From Sulfurimonas sp. (GTDB taxonomy: Bacteria > Campylobacterota > Campylobacteria > Campylobacterales > Sulfurimonadaceae), in contig JAKITC010000001.1 of the NCBI GenBank assembly GCA_021648285.1, positions 1 through 64,000 on the forward strand: DNA of 64,000 nucleotides, in the 5' to 3' direction. The position numbers and the translations under genes were made by a program. Positions 49,066-59,131 of the stretch are shown piece after piece. The notes beneath the pieces are model-generated. The model did not search any database, had not been told where the DNA came from, and worked only from the letters and a program-made list of their open reading frames with translations. Every line of letters starts with the position of its first letter. Within the stretch, counting starts at the first letter, position 1.

Positions 49066-50192
49066 TTAGTTCACCTCTTTTTTATCTGCTCTCTATTGCT
49101 TTTATCGCAACATTTTTCAGTCTCTTTGAATCAAAAACAAAACTAAAAATTTTCAAGTTCGTTCCTGCCGTTGTAATGATATATGCATTTAGTATGTTTT
49201 TAGCAGCTCTTGGAGTGTTTGAGTATAATGAAGAAGTAAATAACATATATAAAACCGCAAAAAAAAACCTACTTCCTGCCATGCTTTTTTTGATGTTACT
49301 ACAGGTTGATTTAAGACACTTTTTTAGACTTGGAAAATCACTTCTTATATCTTATGTTTTGGCAGTTTTTTCTTTAGCTATTGGATTTATAGTCGTTTCT
49401 TTGGTTTTTAATTTTAACCAAGATATGGCATCTGCTTTTGGAGCATTAGCTGGAAGCTGGATGGGCGGAACAGCAAATATGGTTGCCGTTGGTTCTGCTT
49501 TAGAGGTATCCGATGAAGCTTTTGGATATGCTCTGATAGTTGACAGTGTAAACTATACTATATGGGTTATGTTTTTACTGTTTTTAGTTCCATTTGCAAC
49601 TTACTTTAATAAGTTCACAGATAGCCATGAAAGAATGGCAAAACTAGGTGATATTGGGTGTGCATGTAATGTAGGGGCAAAAAGATACTGGCTTTTGATA
49701 TTTTTATCTATCATAGTGGCTTTTGTTGTAAACGCTACAGCTTTTGAATTTAAGATACTTAATTATACAACGACTACGGTTATTCTTGCTACTCTTTTTG
49801 GAGTGCTGGGCTCATTTACAAAGCTCAAAACTATAAATGGCTCCAGTGAAGTCTCTACTACAATGCTTTATATTCTTATAGCACTTATTGGCTCAAAGGC
49901 AGTTTTTGACAGCTTTAGTGATGTTGGTATTTATGTTTTGGCAGGCTTTCTAATTTTAGTAATTCATGCAGTTATTATGGTATTGGGGGCTAAGATATTT
50001 AAGCTGGATCTGTTCTCCATTGCAGTAGCATCTCTCTCCAACATAGGTGGAGTTGCTTCTGCTCCCATACTTGCGGCAACTTACAATAAAGCACTTGTGA
50101 GTGTTGGAGTTTTAATGGCGATAATGGGATATATTATAGGTACTCTTGGTGGCTTGGCTGTCGGTGGACTTTTAATTGAATTAGCTAAATGA
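49062..50192 (+). CDS. DUF819-family membrane protein
   Basis: LLPAMLFLMLLQVDLRHFFRLGKSLLISY; AGSWMGGTANMVAVGSALEVSDEAFGYALIVDSVNYTIWVMFLLFLVP. Confidence 0.85.
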   Translation: MISSPLFYLLSIAFIATFFSLFESKTKLKIFKFVPAVVMIYAFSMFLAALGVFEYNEEVNNIYKTAKKNLLPAMLFLMLLQVDLRHFFRLGKSLLISYVLAVFSLAIGFIVVSLVFNFNQDMASAFGALAGSWMGGTANMVAVGSALEVSDEAFGYALIVDSVNYTIWVMFLLFLVPFATYFNKFTDSHERMAKLGDIGCACNVGAKRYWLLIFLSIIVAFVVNATAFEFKILNYTTTTVILATLFGVLGSFTKLKTINGSSEVSTTMLYILIALIGSKAVFDSFSDVGIYVLAGFLILVIHAVIMVLGAKIFKLDLFSIAVASLSNIGGVASAPILAATYNKALVSVGVLMAIMGYIIGTLGGLAVGGLLIELAK

Positions 50193-51223
50193 AAATAGTA
50201 AAAATCACAACCGAGATTAAATATATTGAGCTAAAAACTCCATTTAAAACAGCTTTGCGTGAGACTACACATGTAGAGTTTGTAAGGGTACATGTGCAAG
50301 ATGAAAACGGTTTGGTCGGGATTGGTGAAGCCCCTGCAACAAAGGCTATAACAGGCGAAGATATTGAGATAATCCTAAACTCAATAAACAGTGTAAAACA
50401 GACTTTTTTAAACTCTACATGTCAAGAATCATTATCAACTTTGCACTCTACATGTAGAATCGGTTCAAGTGCTAAAGCTGCTTTGGATATGGCCTTTATC
50501 TCTCTACATGTAAAAGAGCAAAATCAAACATTTTTAGACTATTTTGAGACTAAAGATTTAAGCCCTTTAAAGACAGATGTAACTATAAGTCTAAACGCTT
50601 CCGATGTTATGATTGAAGATGCGATAAAAGCTTTTAAAAATAACATGTCAATACTAAAAGTAAAATTTGGCAGTGATATTTCACATGCCACCCAAGTTGT
50701 AAAAAAAATATCAAATAAACTTCCAGAAGCAGAGATTATCGTAGATGCAAATCAAGCTTGGTCATTAGAAGATACACTTGAATTTATAGAAGCTGTAAAA
50801 GAAATAGATATTGAGCTTATAGAGCAGCCTGTCAGTGCAGATGATTTAAGTGCTTTAAAAACTATCAGTGACATGTCACATATTCCTATACTTGCAGATG
50901 AAGCTGTTTTTACACTCAAAGATGCTAAAAAAGTAGTTGAGAGTAAAAGTGTCCACATGATAAATATAAAACTTATGAAGTGTGGCGGAGTTACCAAAGC
51001 TATGGAGATTTTAGAATATGCAAGAGAACAAAGAGTGACATGTATGTTAGGTTCAATGCTTGAAGGACCGTACTCAATAAATATCGCCTTACATCTTGCA
51101 ATGGCTTACCGGGATGTAATAAAGTATATTGATTTAGACAGTCCTCTACTTTACAAAAAACCATCAGATGAACTGGAGTTTGATTATAGAGGCTGCTATG
51201 TCAGTTATGCACTCAAAGAATAG
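50189..51223 (+). CDS. Dipeptide (L-Ala-D/L-Glu) epimerase, enolase superfamily
   Basis: LKVKFG...IIVDANQAWS...IELIEQPV...PILADEAVF...INIKLMKCGG...GSMLEGPYS. Confidence 0.9.
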   Translation: MKIVKITTEIKYIELKTPFKTALRETTHVEFVRVHVQDENGLVGIGEAPATKAITGEDIEIILNSINSVKQTFLNSTCQESLSTLHSTCRIGSSAKAALDMAFISLHVKEQNQTFLDYFETKDLSPLKTDVTISLNASDVMIEDAIKAFKNNMSILKVKFGSDISHATQVVKKISNKLPEAEIIVDANQAWSLEDTLEFIEAVKEIDIELIEQPVSADDLSALKTISDMSHIPILADEAVFTLKDAKKVVESKSVHMINIKLMKCGGVTKAMEILEYAREQRVTCMLGSMLEGPYSINIALHLAMAYRDVIKYIDLDSPLLYKKPSDELEFDYRGCYVSYALKE

Positions 51224-51228
51224 TCATT

Positions 51229-52194
51229 TTATCGAAACATCATTAGCATACTGTTTAGCAGTTTAAGATCTACATGATTGCTCATTTGAGTTTTTATCAG
51301 TTTTATAGCGTCAAATGTGGTCATAGCGTCTTTGTAGCTTCTCTTACTCGTTAAGGCATCAAAGATATCACACAGACCTATTATGCGGGCATAAATAGGT
51401 ATTCCATTTCCAAGCAGTCCATCAGGATAACCGCTTCCATCCATCTTCTCATGGTGGTATTTAATGCCTTGGAGTATCCTATTGTTGTCTATTCCTAGCT
51501 TTAATCCAATAGAGTATCCTAGCGTAGAATGAGCCATCATCTTTCTGAACTCTTTGTCAGTCAGCTTCCCATTTTTATTGATTATATCTGGCGATATTTT
51601 ACTTTTACCAAGGTCATGCAGCAGAGCAGATTCGCCAAGTTCAGCCAGAGATTTTTTATCCAATTTTAAAAAAGATCCTAAGCTCATGGCATACACGGCT
51701 ACATTAAGTGAATGAGTATGAGTGTAGTAATCATGCTCTGCAATATTCATTAAAGACTTAAGGGTAAAGTCATCATGTAGAATATTCTCAACAAGTTCAC
51801 TAACAACGACTTTTGAATTTTCATAATTGCCCAATGTCTCTGGGTTATTAAAGAGGTCCTCAAGTGTTTTTGTTGCGTTAGTATAAACAACTGCTGACAT
51901 TTCCGTAAAACTAGTAGATTCAATCTCTTTGCTTTTTTTAGCATCTTTGTTTTGTGCATCTTTTTTTACACCGTCTAAGTGTATCAGATAGTTTTCATGT
52001 TCTGTTGTATTAATATACAGAGCTTTTCCAGCACCTAGTCTCATTAAATCATTGCTAGTTATTATGGAGTTTTTTTCTTTAAAGAGTTTTATTTCTTGGT
52101 TTAAATTAGATGGCAAAAAGATGTTGAAGTCAAATACCGCTCCTGTTGAAACGATGTTTCTGTCCATTAGAAGATATTTATTTGAAATCATCAA
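51229..52194 (-). CDS. HD-GYP domain protein (putative c-di-GMP phosphodiesterase)
   Basis: HTHSLNVAVYAMSLG, LLHDLGKSKI, KYHHEKMDGSGYPDGL, ICDIFDALTSKRSYKDAM. Confidence 0.92.
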   Translation of the reverse strand: MMISNKYLLMDRNIVSTGAVFDFNIFLPSNLNQEIKLFKEKNSIITSNDLMRLGAGKALYINTTEHENYLIHLDGVKKDAQNKDAKKSKEIESTSFTEMSAVVYTNATKTLEDLFNNPETLGNYENSKVVVSELVENILHDDFTLKSLMNIAEHDYYTHTHSLNVAVYAMSLGSFLKLDKKSLAELGESALLHDLGKSKISPDIINKNGKLTDKEFRKMMAHSTLGYSIGLKLGIDNNRILQGIKYHHEKMDGSGYPDGLLGNGIPIYARIIGLCDIFDALTSKRSYKDAMTTFDAIKLIKTQMSNHVDLKLLNSMLMMFR

Positions 52195-52287
52195 CCCACC
52201 TTTATATAATTTAGAATATAAAAGTATACAATTCTAATATATAAAGAGAGCCTTAAATATGAAACAACATTATATAATAAGTTTCGC

Positions 52288-53397
52288 TTAAAAAGTGAAA
52301 CTTTGCTTTTTGAATATATGAAACTTTGTTGCTGCTTTTTCTTTTTGTAAACCGAGTTTTTTAAGGGCTTTAGGATTTACTAAAAACCAGCCTAAAACAA
52401 CATCAACTCTATCACCTTTGAGGATTTTAAAGTCTCGTTTAATGGCTCTTTTTTCATTTGCTTTAATCATTGTGTCTTTTATGATTGTATCGGCTATCCA
52501 AGGCATAGTAGGTTTACCGTCTTTACCGATAACTCTTACAAAGACCTCTTTTTCAAGTTTGATAGTCTCATGAGCTCTGTTTACACTTATTTTTAGAATC
52601 CCGACACGAAGAGGGTGAAGTAAAAGGGCATGAGAACTTCTATTGTCAATATTAACAATAAAATTATTAATATTTTTTAGTATAGAAATATCTACGTATT
52701 TAGTTAACATGTCAGAGTTGTAGTGAGTTCCTGGGAAACCGTGAAAAGAGTGAGTTCTTGTATCGCTGATTGATGACATACTCCCTTTTACTTCTGGCAT
52801 GTGACAACTTACACAGTTAGCTCCGTCCATCTCATTCGCTATGTTAGTTGAACAAACATTCAGCTTGTTTTTGTTCATCTTGTGAGAATGACACCCAATA
52901 CAAACATTTCCATTTTGCATATGTTCATTGCCCTCTGTCATAATCTTATGATACGGTGAATCAGGTCCGATTTTTGAAGTTCCATAGTAGCTGTTTGGTA
53001 TTTTGTTTATGATGTTAGTGTTACTTTTAGGATGTTTTTTTATACCCTCTATGCGATGACAATATGCGCAACTGATCGCCTCTTGGTGAGTTGCATTTTT
53101 AGCATCAGGCATTGCTTTTTCGCCTTTTGTAAGCATCTTGTCCAGATTATTTGCAGCTGGAGTATGACATTTCCCACATTGGTATCTGCTATTTTTTGTA
53201 TTTGCCGGGTGTTTATCCCAAACAGCCTTGTGAATAGAGTCTTGACTAGGTGTTGCATTTGCATGCATAGAGCCGTAAAACTCACTGTAAATTTGAGTGT
53301 GACACTCTTTACACTCACTACTTGGAGTAAAATCATGCACCCCGTCATTTGAAAAGAGAGATATTGCAAGAACGAAAAGCATTGATAGTGTTTTCAT
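52288..53397 (-). CDS. Multiheme (five CXXCH) c-type cytochrome, cytochrome c554-like
   Basis: Signal peptide; CKECH, CGKCH, CAYCH, CIGCH, CVSCH motifs. Confidence 0.88.
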   Translation of the reverse strand: MKTLSMLFVLAISLFSNDGVHDFTPSSECKECHTQIYSEFYGSMHANATPSQDSIHKAVWDKHPANTKNSRYQCGKCHTPAANNLDKMLTKGEKAMPDAKNATHQEAISCAYCHRIEGIKKHPKSNTNIINKIPNSYYGTSKIGPDSPYHKIMTEGNEHMQNGNVCIGCHSHKMNKNKLNVCSTNIANEMDGANCVSCHMPEVKGSMSSISDTRTHSFHGFPGTHYNSDMLTKYVDISILKNINNFIVNIDNRSSHALLLHPLRVGILKISVNRAHETIKLEKEVFVRVIGKDGKPTMPWIADTIIKDTMIKANEKRAIKRDFKILKGDRVDVVLGWFLVNPKALKKLGLQKEKAATKFHIFKKQSFTF

Positions 53398-53438
53398 TTT
53401 AGGGCCTTTTAATTGTGATTATTATGTTACGATTATAT

Positions 53439-54782
53439 CTAATGCTGCTTACTAGAATCTTTGGCTACATATCTAAGCCAAAAAAATCCAAATAAACCAG
53501 CTATTAGAGAAGCTGCTAAAATGCCCATTTTTGCTTGAAATATTAGATCTTCATTACCTACAAACGCCAGATCTGCAATAAAAATAGACATAGTAAATCC
53601 AATTCCGCCAAGAAAGGCAACACCAAAAACTTGACTCATACTACTACCGTCAGGAAGTTTTGCAATACCGAGCTTAATTGCTAAGTAAGCTACACCGGCA
53701 ATTCCTAAAACTTTTCCAATAATTAGCCCAGCCATAATTCCTAAAGAAGCTGGTTGTAAAACAGTAGCACTGATAGAATAAAAATCTATTGATATACCGG
53801 CATTGGCTAGTGCAAAAAGAGGGATAACTAATAAACTCACAGGAAGATGCAAGGCATGTTCAAGTTTTGCAGAAGGTGAGCTTACAGCATCTATTTGATC
53901 TTTAATATTTTGCAGTATAGCTTTTTGTTTTTCATGCATCATATGGTCTGTAGTAACTGGATAATTATCATACTCTTCAAGTCTGTTTTTTGCATGTTGT
54001 GTGAAATCAAGAGGAGTAAACTTTGGTCTAGAGGGTATTGCCATAGCAGCGATTACTCCTGCAATAGTTGCATGAACACCAGACTCAAGCATAAATAGCC
54101 ACATAATGGCTCCAACAATAAAGTATGGAAGAATTGCATGAATCCCAAAACGGTTAAACAGTACTAAAACTAAAAAAGAGACAAGGGCCAAACTAAGCGG
54201 AATCATATTTATCTGTTCAGTATAAAATATAGCAATAACTATAACTGCACCAAGGTCATCAACGATTGCAAGGGCTACTAAAAATGTTACAAGTGGTGCT
54301 GATACTCTTTTTCCAAGAAGTACTAAAGCACTGATGGCAAAAGCTATATCTGTTGCCATTGGGATTCCCCAACCATTTGCGGCTTCTGTGCCACTTGTTA
54401 TGCTGAGATATATAAGTGCCGGTAAAAGCATACCGCCAATGGCTGATAAGATTGGCAGCATTGCAACTTTTATATTTGAGAGTTCACCTACTAAAACTTC
54501 TCTTTTTATTTCAAGTCCAATAATAAAGAAAAATATCGCCATCAGTCCATCGTTAATCCAATGGTGAATGCTTTTAGAAATACTCCAAGGACCTACTAAA
54601 ATATCTATTTTTGTATGAAAAAAGTGCAGATATGCTTCTGCGAACGGAGAGTTTGCAAGAATCAAAGCAATAACTGTCATGAGCATCAGCATTAATCCGG
54701 TTGTAGTTTGCGCATGTAGAAAATTCTCAAACGGAGTAGCTACTTTGTCAAATGCTTTTTCCCATGGTGCATATATTTTCAT
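53439..54782 (-). CDS. nhaA: Na+/H+ antiporter NhaA
   Basis: NDGLMAIFFFIIGLEIKREVLVGELS; ATDIAFAISALVLLGKRV; ALAIVDDLGAVIVIAIFYT. Confidence 0.96.
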   Translation of the reverse strand: MKIYAPWEKAFDKVATPFENFLHAQTTTGLMLMLMTVIALILANSPFAEAYLHFFHTKIDILVGPWSISKSIHHWINDGLMAIFFFIIGLEIKREVLVGELSNIKVAMLPILSAIGGMLLPALIYLSITSGTEAANGWGIPMATDIAFAISALVLLGKRVSAPLVTFLVALAIVDDLGAVIVIAIFYTEQINMIPLSLALVSFLVLVLFNRFGIHAILPYFIVGAIMWLFMLESGVHATIAGVIAAMAIPSRPKFTPLDFTQHAKNRLEEYDNYPVTTDHMMHEKQKAILQNIKDQIDAVSSPSAKLEHALHLPVSLLVIPLFALANAGISIDFYSISATVLQPASLGIMAGLIIGKVLGIAGVAYLAIKLGIAKLPDGSSMSQVFGVAFLGGIGFTMSIFIADLAFVGNEDLIFQAKMGILAASLIAGLFGFFWLRYVAKDSSKQH

Positions 54783-54857
54783 AAAAATTCCTTTAATAAA
54801 CGACAGCATTATAGCAAAAGAGTAACAACTTTCAATAACGAATGCTATAATTCATTT

Positions 54858-56030
54858 ATGAATATGAAAGAGTTACAAAACAAATCGATACTACTGTTTG
54901 GCAAGAGCCGTGCTTTTAGCAGTGATGAGTTCGAGTCACAGATGAAGTTTCATAAAATCAGGCTGTTCTCCGAGTTTAATGATGATGTCGTCGTGGTTAT
55001 TGATGGCAAGATGATGACTCCCTATGAACAGATGGCAAGTGATGAACTCTATGAAAAGCATTCTAAGGAAGTAGAGTTTATACCTATAGATATTTTTGAA
55101 AAAGAGATAGCTAAGTATATAGATTCAGATACTCTTTTGATGAGCTTGAAGCTCTCACATGATAAACAGAGACTAAAGAGTTTTATACAAAACTCTATGC
55201 TTAGCGATGAACTGTTCTTAAAACTTTTAAAAATGTACTCTTGGTCGGGTGAAGATTTCTTTGAAAATGATGATAATCGTGATGTAAGTGCCGCTTTGAT
55301 ATTACGTTTTTATGAAAACATAGAGAGAAATCACAATGTTCAATATGCAACTACCGGCATTATGCATCTTGTTGCACAAACTAAAAGCACAAAACTTTTA
55401 AAAGCTATTTCTAATTTAGAACCAATAAAGCATCATCCTAAAATCCAGGTTGCAATTGCTATGAGTGATTGCTGTGATGACGAGATGCAAGAGCGGCTTT
55501 ATAAATCCAAAAGTCAAAAGATATTAGAAGCTTTATCTTTGAATAAAAATTTAAAATCAACTCTTATAGAAAAATTTTCAAAAGATGAAATACTGGGAAG
55601 AAATGTAGCTAAAAATATAATACTTAGCAATGAACTTTTTGAACTATTTAAAGACAATAAAATAGGATTGGCACTAAATGAAAGTTTGACTACAGAGATG
55701 CAAAAAGAATTAGTAGAGCTTGACAATGAGAATATTTCTTATGCCTTGGCTCTTAATAATAGTATTGATGAAACTATTTTAAAGATACTGTTGCTAAATA
55801 GCAATAAAGAGATTCAATCCGCTATATATCAAAATAGCACAACACCTTTAGAGATACTCCGTAGGGCATATAAAAATAATCAAAATTATGAAGAGTTGGC
55901 AAAAAATGAGAATACTCCAATAGAGATTTTATATCAACTTCAACTAGATGGCAGATATGAAAGATTTGTAAAAACTAATAAAGCATTTGGTAAACATATC
56001 GTGCGCGAAAATATAGGATGGGACGTATGA
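54858..56030 (+). CDS. Leucine-rich-repeat-variant (LRV)-like repeat protein
   Basis: Repeating ...LALNNSIDETILKILLLNSNKEIQSAIYQNSTTPLEILRRAY...LAKNENTPIEILYQL; stop overlaps moxR-like start. Confidence 0.6.
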   Translation: MNMKELQNKSILLFGKSRAFSSDEFESQMKFHKIRLFSEFNDDVVVVIDGKMMTPYEQMASDELYEKHSKEVEFIPIDIFEKEIAKYIDSDTLLMSLKLSHDKQRLKSFIQNSMLSDELFLKLLKMYSWSGEDFFENDDNRDVSAALILRFYENIERNHNVQYATTGIMHLVAQTKSTKLLKAISNLEPIKHHPKIQVAIAMSDCCDDEMQERLYKSKSQKILEALSLNKNLKSTLIEKFSKDEILGRNVAKNIILSNELFELFKDNKIGLALNESLTTEMQKELVELDNENISYALALNNSIDETILKILLLNSNKEIQSAIYQNSTTPLEILRRAYKNNQNYEELAKNENTPIEILYQLQLDGRYERFVKTNKAFGKHIVRENIGWDV

Positions 56031-57022
56031 AAGCAACAAATCTGATAGATACAATTACTTCTTTAGTAGAACAAAAAGTTCCAACATTTTTATGGGGTGC
56101 GCCAGGTGTCGGTAAGTCATCAATAGTTAGACAGATAGCGGATGAGAAGGGAATTGGTTTTATTGATTTAAGACTTGCACTTATGGATCCTACAGACTTA
56201 AAAGGAATCCCGTTTTATGACAAAGAGTCACACACTGCACTCTGGGCGCCTCCAGCATTTTTGCCAAGCTCAGGAAGCGGAATTTTGTTTTTAGATGAAT
56301 TAAACTCTGCCTCTCCATCTGTTCAGGCTTCAGCATATCAGTTGATACTCGACAGAAAAGTAGGTGAGTATGAACTACCTGAAGGTTGGGCAATTGTAGC
56401 GGCAGGAAATCGTGAGGGAGACAGAGGTTTAACATACAGAATGCCAAGCCCGCTTGCAAACAGATTTGTTCATTTTGAGATGGAAGTAGATGTAGAGGAT
56501 TGGAGACTGTGGGCGTATAAAAATAGTCTTGATGAAAGAATAATCTCATATATCTCATATAAGAGTGAACACCTGTTTACATTTGATTCTAAGAGTGATG
56601 TAAAAAGTTTTGCAACACCAAGAAGCTGGGAATATGTAAATTCTATACTAAAAAGTTCAATTACTCAAGGATTGCTTTTGGATACTTTAAGTGGAGCAGT
56701 AGGCAAAGATGTAGCAGTCTCTTTTTTGAGTTATTCTAAAGTGATGAATAAACTTCCTGATATACAAAATATTTTGACATGTGGAACTGGTGAGTATAGC
56801 GATGAGGTAGATGTACTTTATGCTTTAAGTACAGGTCTTGTTAGTGCATATTTAAAAGATACTAACGATGAAAATCTAGAAAACTTGTTGAAATATACTT
56901 TAGACCTCAAAAGTGAGTTTGCCATAATGATAGTTCAGGACCTGCAAAGAAACGGTGTTCGCATGGAACACTCATCAGTTTTTAAAGATTGGGTTAAAAA
57001 GTTTTCATATCTGCTTGGGTGA
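56027..57022 (+). CDS. MoxR-type AAA+ ATPase
   Basis: FLWGAPGVGKSSIVRQIADE; GILFLDELNSASPSVQASAYQLILDRKVGEYELPEGWAIVAAGNREGD. Confidence 0.92.
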   Translation: MKATNLIDTITSLVEQKVPTFLWGAPGVGKSSIVRQIADEKGIGFIDLRLALMDPTDLKGIPFYDKESHTALWAPPAFLPSSGSGILFLDELNSASPSVQASAYQLILDRKVGEYELPEGWAIVAAGNREGDRGLTYRMPSPLANRFVHFEMEVDVEDWRLWAYKNSLDERIISYISYKSEHLFTFDSKSDVKSFATPRSWEYVNSILKSSITQGLLLDTLSGAVGKDVAVSFLSYSKVMNKLPDIQNILTCGTGEYSDEVDVLYALSTGLVSAYLKDTNDENLENLLKYTLDLKSEFAIMIVQDLQRNGVRMEHSSVFKDWVKKFSYLLG

Positions 57023-57072
57023 AACAAAAATAATCAACTTGTGTTATAATACAAAAAAGCAAAAGAGAAAAA

Positions 57073-57387
57073 ATGAGAGCAGATAAAAGCAGTATCTTGG
57101 ATTATTTAAAGGAGCTAAAACCTTTGTTAAATAACAGGGGTATATCAGTGGTCGGTTTTTTTGGCAGTTTTGCAAGAGAAGAAAATAGTGTTTACAGCGA
57201 TATAGATGTAGCAATAAAAAAAGAGAAAGATTATCTTACAGTAAAAAGTGGATATGATTATTTTAATGATATAGAATTTTTAAAAAATTTAATAAGAAAA
57301 AAATTTCATAGAAACATAGATATATTTGATATAGACAGTAATTCAAACATGAAAAATGACATTTTAAAAGATATGATATATGTTTAA
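57073..57387 (+). CDS. MntA-like minimal nucleotidyltransferase antitoxin
   Basis: VVGFFGSFAREENSVYSDIDVAI (GSxxR...SDIDV nucleotidyltransferase motif). Confidence 0.88.
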   Translation: MRADKSSILDYLKELKPLLNNRGISVVGFFGSFAREENSVYSDIDVAIKKEKDYLTVKSGYDYFNDIEFLKNLIRKKFHRNIDIFDIDSNSNMKNDILKDMIYV

Positions 57388-57736
57388 TCAAAAAGCGATA
57401 GATAGAATTAAAGTGATATACAAAAAAATCGGTTTTATTGAATCGATTATTAAACAATACGGTTCAACCTCAAAAGCATTAGAGGATGAACAAAATGGCA
57501 GAGCTTCTATAATGATGCATTTAACCAGCATAGCTGAACAGTTTGACAAACTTTTACATAACGGCGAGCTAGAACTACTCTCAAATTTTGAAAAACAGGA
57601 CATAAAAGGCAGTTATGATTTAAGAAACTTCATATCACATGACTATGAGGGAGTTGACCTTTATATAGTTGAAGATGTTATAAATCATCGCCTGCCGATT
57701 ATTAAAGAAAGTGTAAATAAAATTCTTAAAATTTAA
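57380..57736 (+). CDS. HepT-like (HEPN, DUF86) toxin
   Basis: LRNFISHDYEGVD contains the RX4HXY motif; overlaps MntA-like gene. Confidence 0.88.
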   Translation: MFNQKAIDRIKVIYKKIGFIESIIKQYGSTSKALEDEQNGRASIMMHLTSIAEQFDKLLHNGELELLSNFEKQDIKGSYDLRNFISHDYEGVDLYIVEDVINHRLPIIKESVNKILKI

Positions 57737-57914
57737 TACCCTCCTAGAAAGCTCTTTGCCTAAAAATTGTAAGTATATGGATTGTAGTATCTATGATTTT
57801 AAAAACAATAGTGCACCTTTTAGTTTAGTGCATTGGTATTGTAAGTAAGTAACTTTTATTATTGTAAAAATATCTTACTTTGATATAATAGTCTTAAAAA
57901 ACGGGTGTCTTTAC

Positions 57915-59129
57915 ATGTCAAGCATTGATCATAAAATCTCACAAGCCAAAGCCAAACTTTTAGTGGATTATCCATACTTTGGAACTTTGGCATCAAAGCT
58001 GGAACTTGTTGTAAATGATGACATAGAAGCTTTTAAAAGCAACGGAGTCAAACTGGAGTACAACAGTGATTACCTGCAAGCTTTAAAACTCTCGGAGATG
58101 GAGTTTGTATTTGCAAATGGTGCGATGCACGCCTCTTTGGCACATGAGCAGAGAAAGAACAACCGCAGTGGTTGGCTCTGGCAGATGGCAACAGACTACG
58201 CAATTAATGACATGTTGGTTGAAAATGGACTTGATTTACCGGATAGAGTACTATACAGAGTGCGTTTTAAAGGACTTTATGCTGAAGAGATTTATGCTGA
58301 GTTAAAGGAAATGAATTTAGACAACTTTACTGAATTTAGCGAAGTTTCCGAACTTAATGAGGTCGAAGACCTCAGCTCAGAGTCTAACTCAAATCAAAAA
58401 TTTCAAGAGCAAATCCAACAAGAAGTAAATTCAGAGAGTTCTACTGAATCCAGTCAAGGTTCAAAACTTAATAGACTCGAAGAGTCTAGCTTGTGCAGCA
58501 CCTCAGACCAAGATCTAGAAGAACAACTTTTTGGGGAATTTGCAAAAACAACACTTGAATCAGAATTTAAAAAAGGGGAAGCTCCTAAGACAATAGAGAG
58601 ATTTTTTAATCTTACATGTCAAGGCAAAATAGATTGGCGGGATGAGTTAAAAGTTGCTATTGACAGGTTTCATAAAGATGATTATGTTCTTATTCCGCCA
58701 AATAAGAAATTTCTATATGTAGGCATCTATCTGCCATCTTGTGTAAGCCAAAGATTCAAATTAGTTGTTGCCGTTGACAGTTCAGGTTCTGTTGATGAAG
58801 AGCTTTTGAATACATTTTTTAGTGAGTTAAATTTTCTTATGAATACCATTGCAAATTATCAGATAGATCTGTTGGTATGTGATGATAAGATTCAATCTCA
58901 CAAAACTTTTTACAGTGGAGATATTCTAGAGGCTGATTTAAAAGGTGGTGGAGCTACTGATTTTAGACCTGTATTTGAGTTCATAGAAGATACTTTACAA
59001 GACACAAAGCTGCTTTTATACTTTAGTGATTTAGCTGGAAAGTTTCCACATGTGAATCCATCCTATGATGTTAAGTGGGTAGTTCCAAGGGAGTTGGAAG
59101 TCCCTTTTGGAGAAGTTATAGTTTTATAA
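57915..59129 (+). CDS. VWA-like / DUF2201-type putative metallopeptidase protein with Ser/Glu-rich insert
   Basis: FVFANGAMHASLAHEQRKNNRSGWLWQMATDYAINDMLVENGL; KLVVAVDSSGSVDEELLNTFFSEL (MIDAS-like DxSGS); KGGGATDFRPVFEFI. Confidence 0.82.
   Translation: MSSIDHKISQAKAKLLVDYPYFGTLASKLELVVNDDIEAFKSNGVKLEYNSDYLQALKLSEMEFVFANGAMHASLAHEQRKNNRSGWLWQMATDYAINDMLVENGLDLPDRVLYRVRFKGLYAEEIYAELKEMNLDNFTEFSEVSELNEVEDLSSESNSNQKFQEQIQQEVNSESSTESSQGSKLNRLEESSLCSTSDQDLEEQLFGEFAKTTLESEFKKGEAPKTIERFFNLTCQGKIDWRDELKVAIDRFHKDDYVLIPPNKKFLYVGIYLPSCVSQRFKLVVAVDSSGSVDEELLNTFFSELNFLMNTIANYQIDLLVCDDKIQSHKTFYSGDILEADLKGGGATDFRPVFEFIEDTLQDTKLLLYFSDLAGKFPHVNPSYDVKWVVPRELEVPFGEVIVL
58319..58520 (+). repeat. In-frame repeat insert with two GAA-triloop hairpins, related to repeats in the ChePep-like gene
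   Basis: CTTAAT-GAGGTC-GAA-GACCTC-AGC (58359-58373) and CTTAAT-AGACTC-GAA-GAGTCT-AGC (58473-58487); compare GTTAAT-GAACTC-GAA-GAGTTC-AGC at 34100-34114. Confidence 0.75.
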
Positions 59130-59131
59130 AA

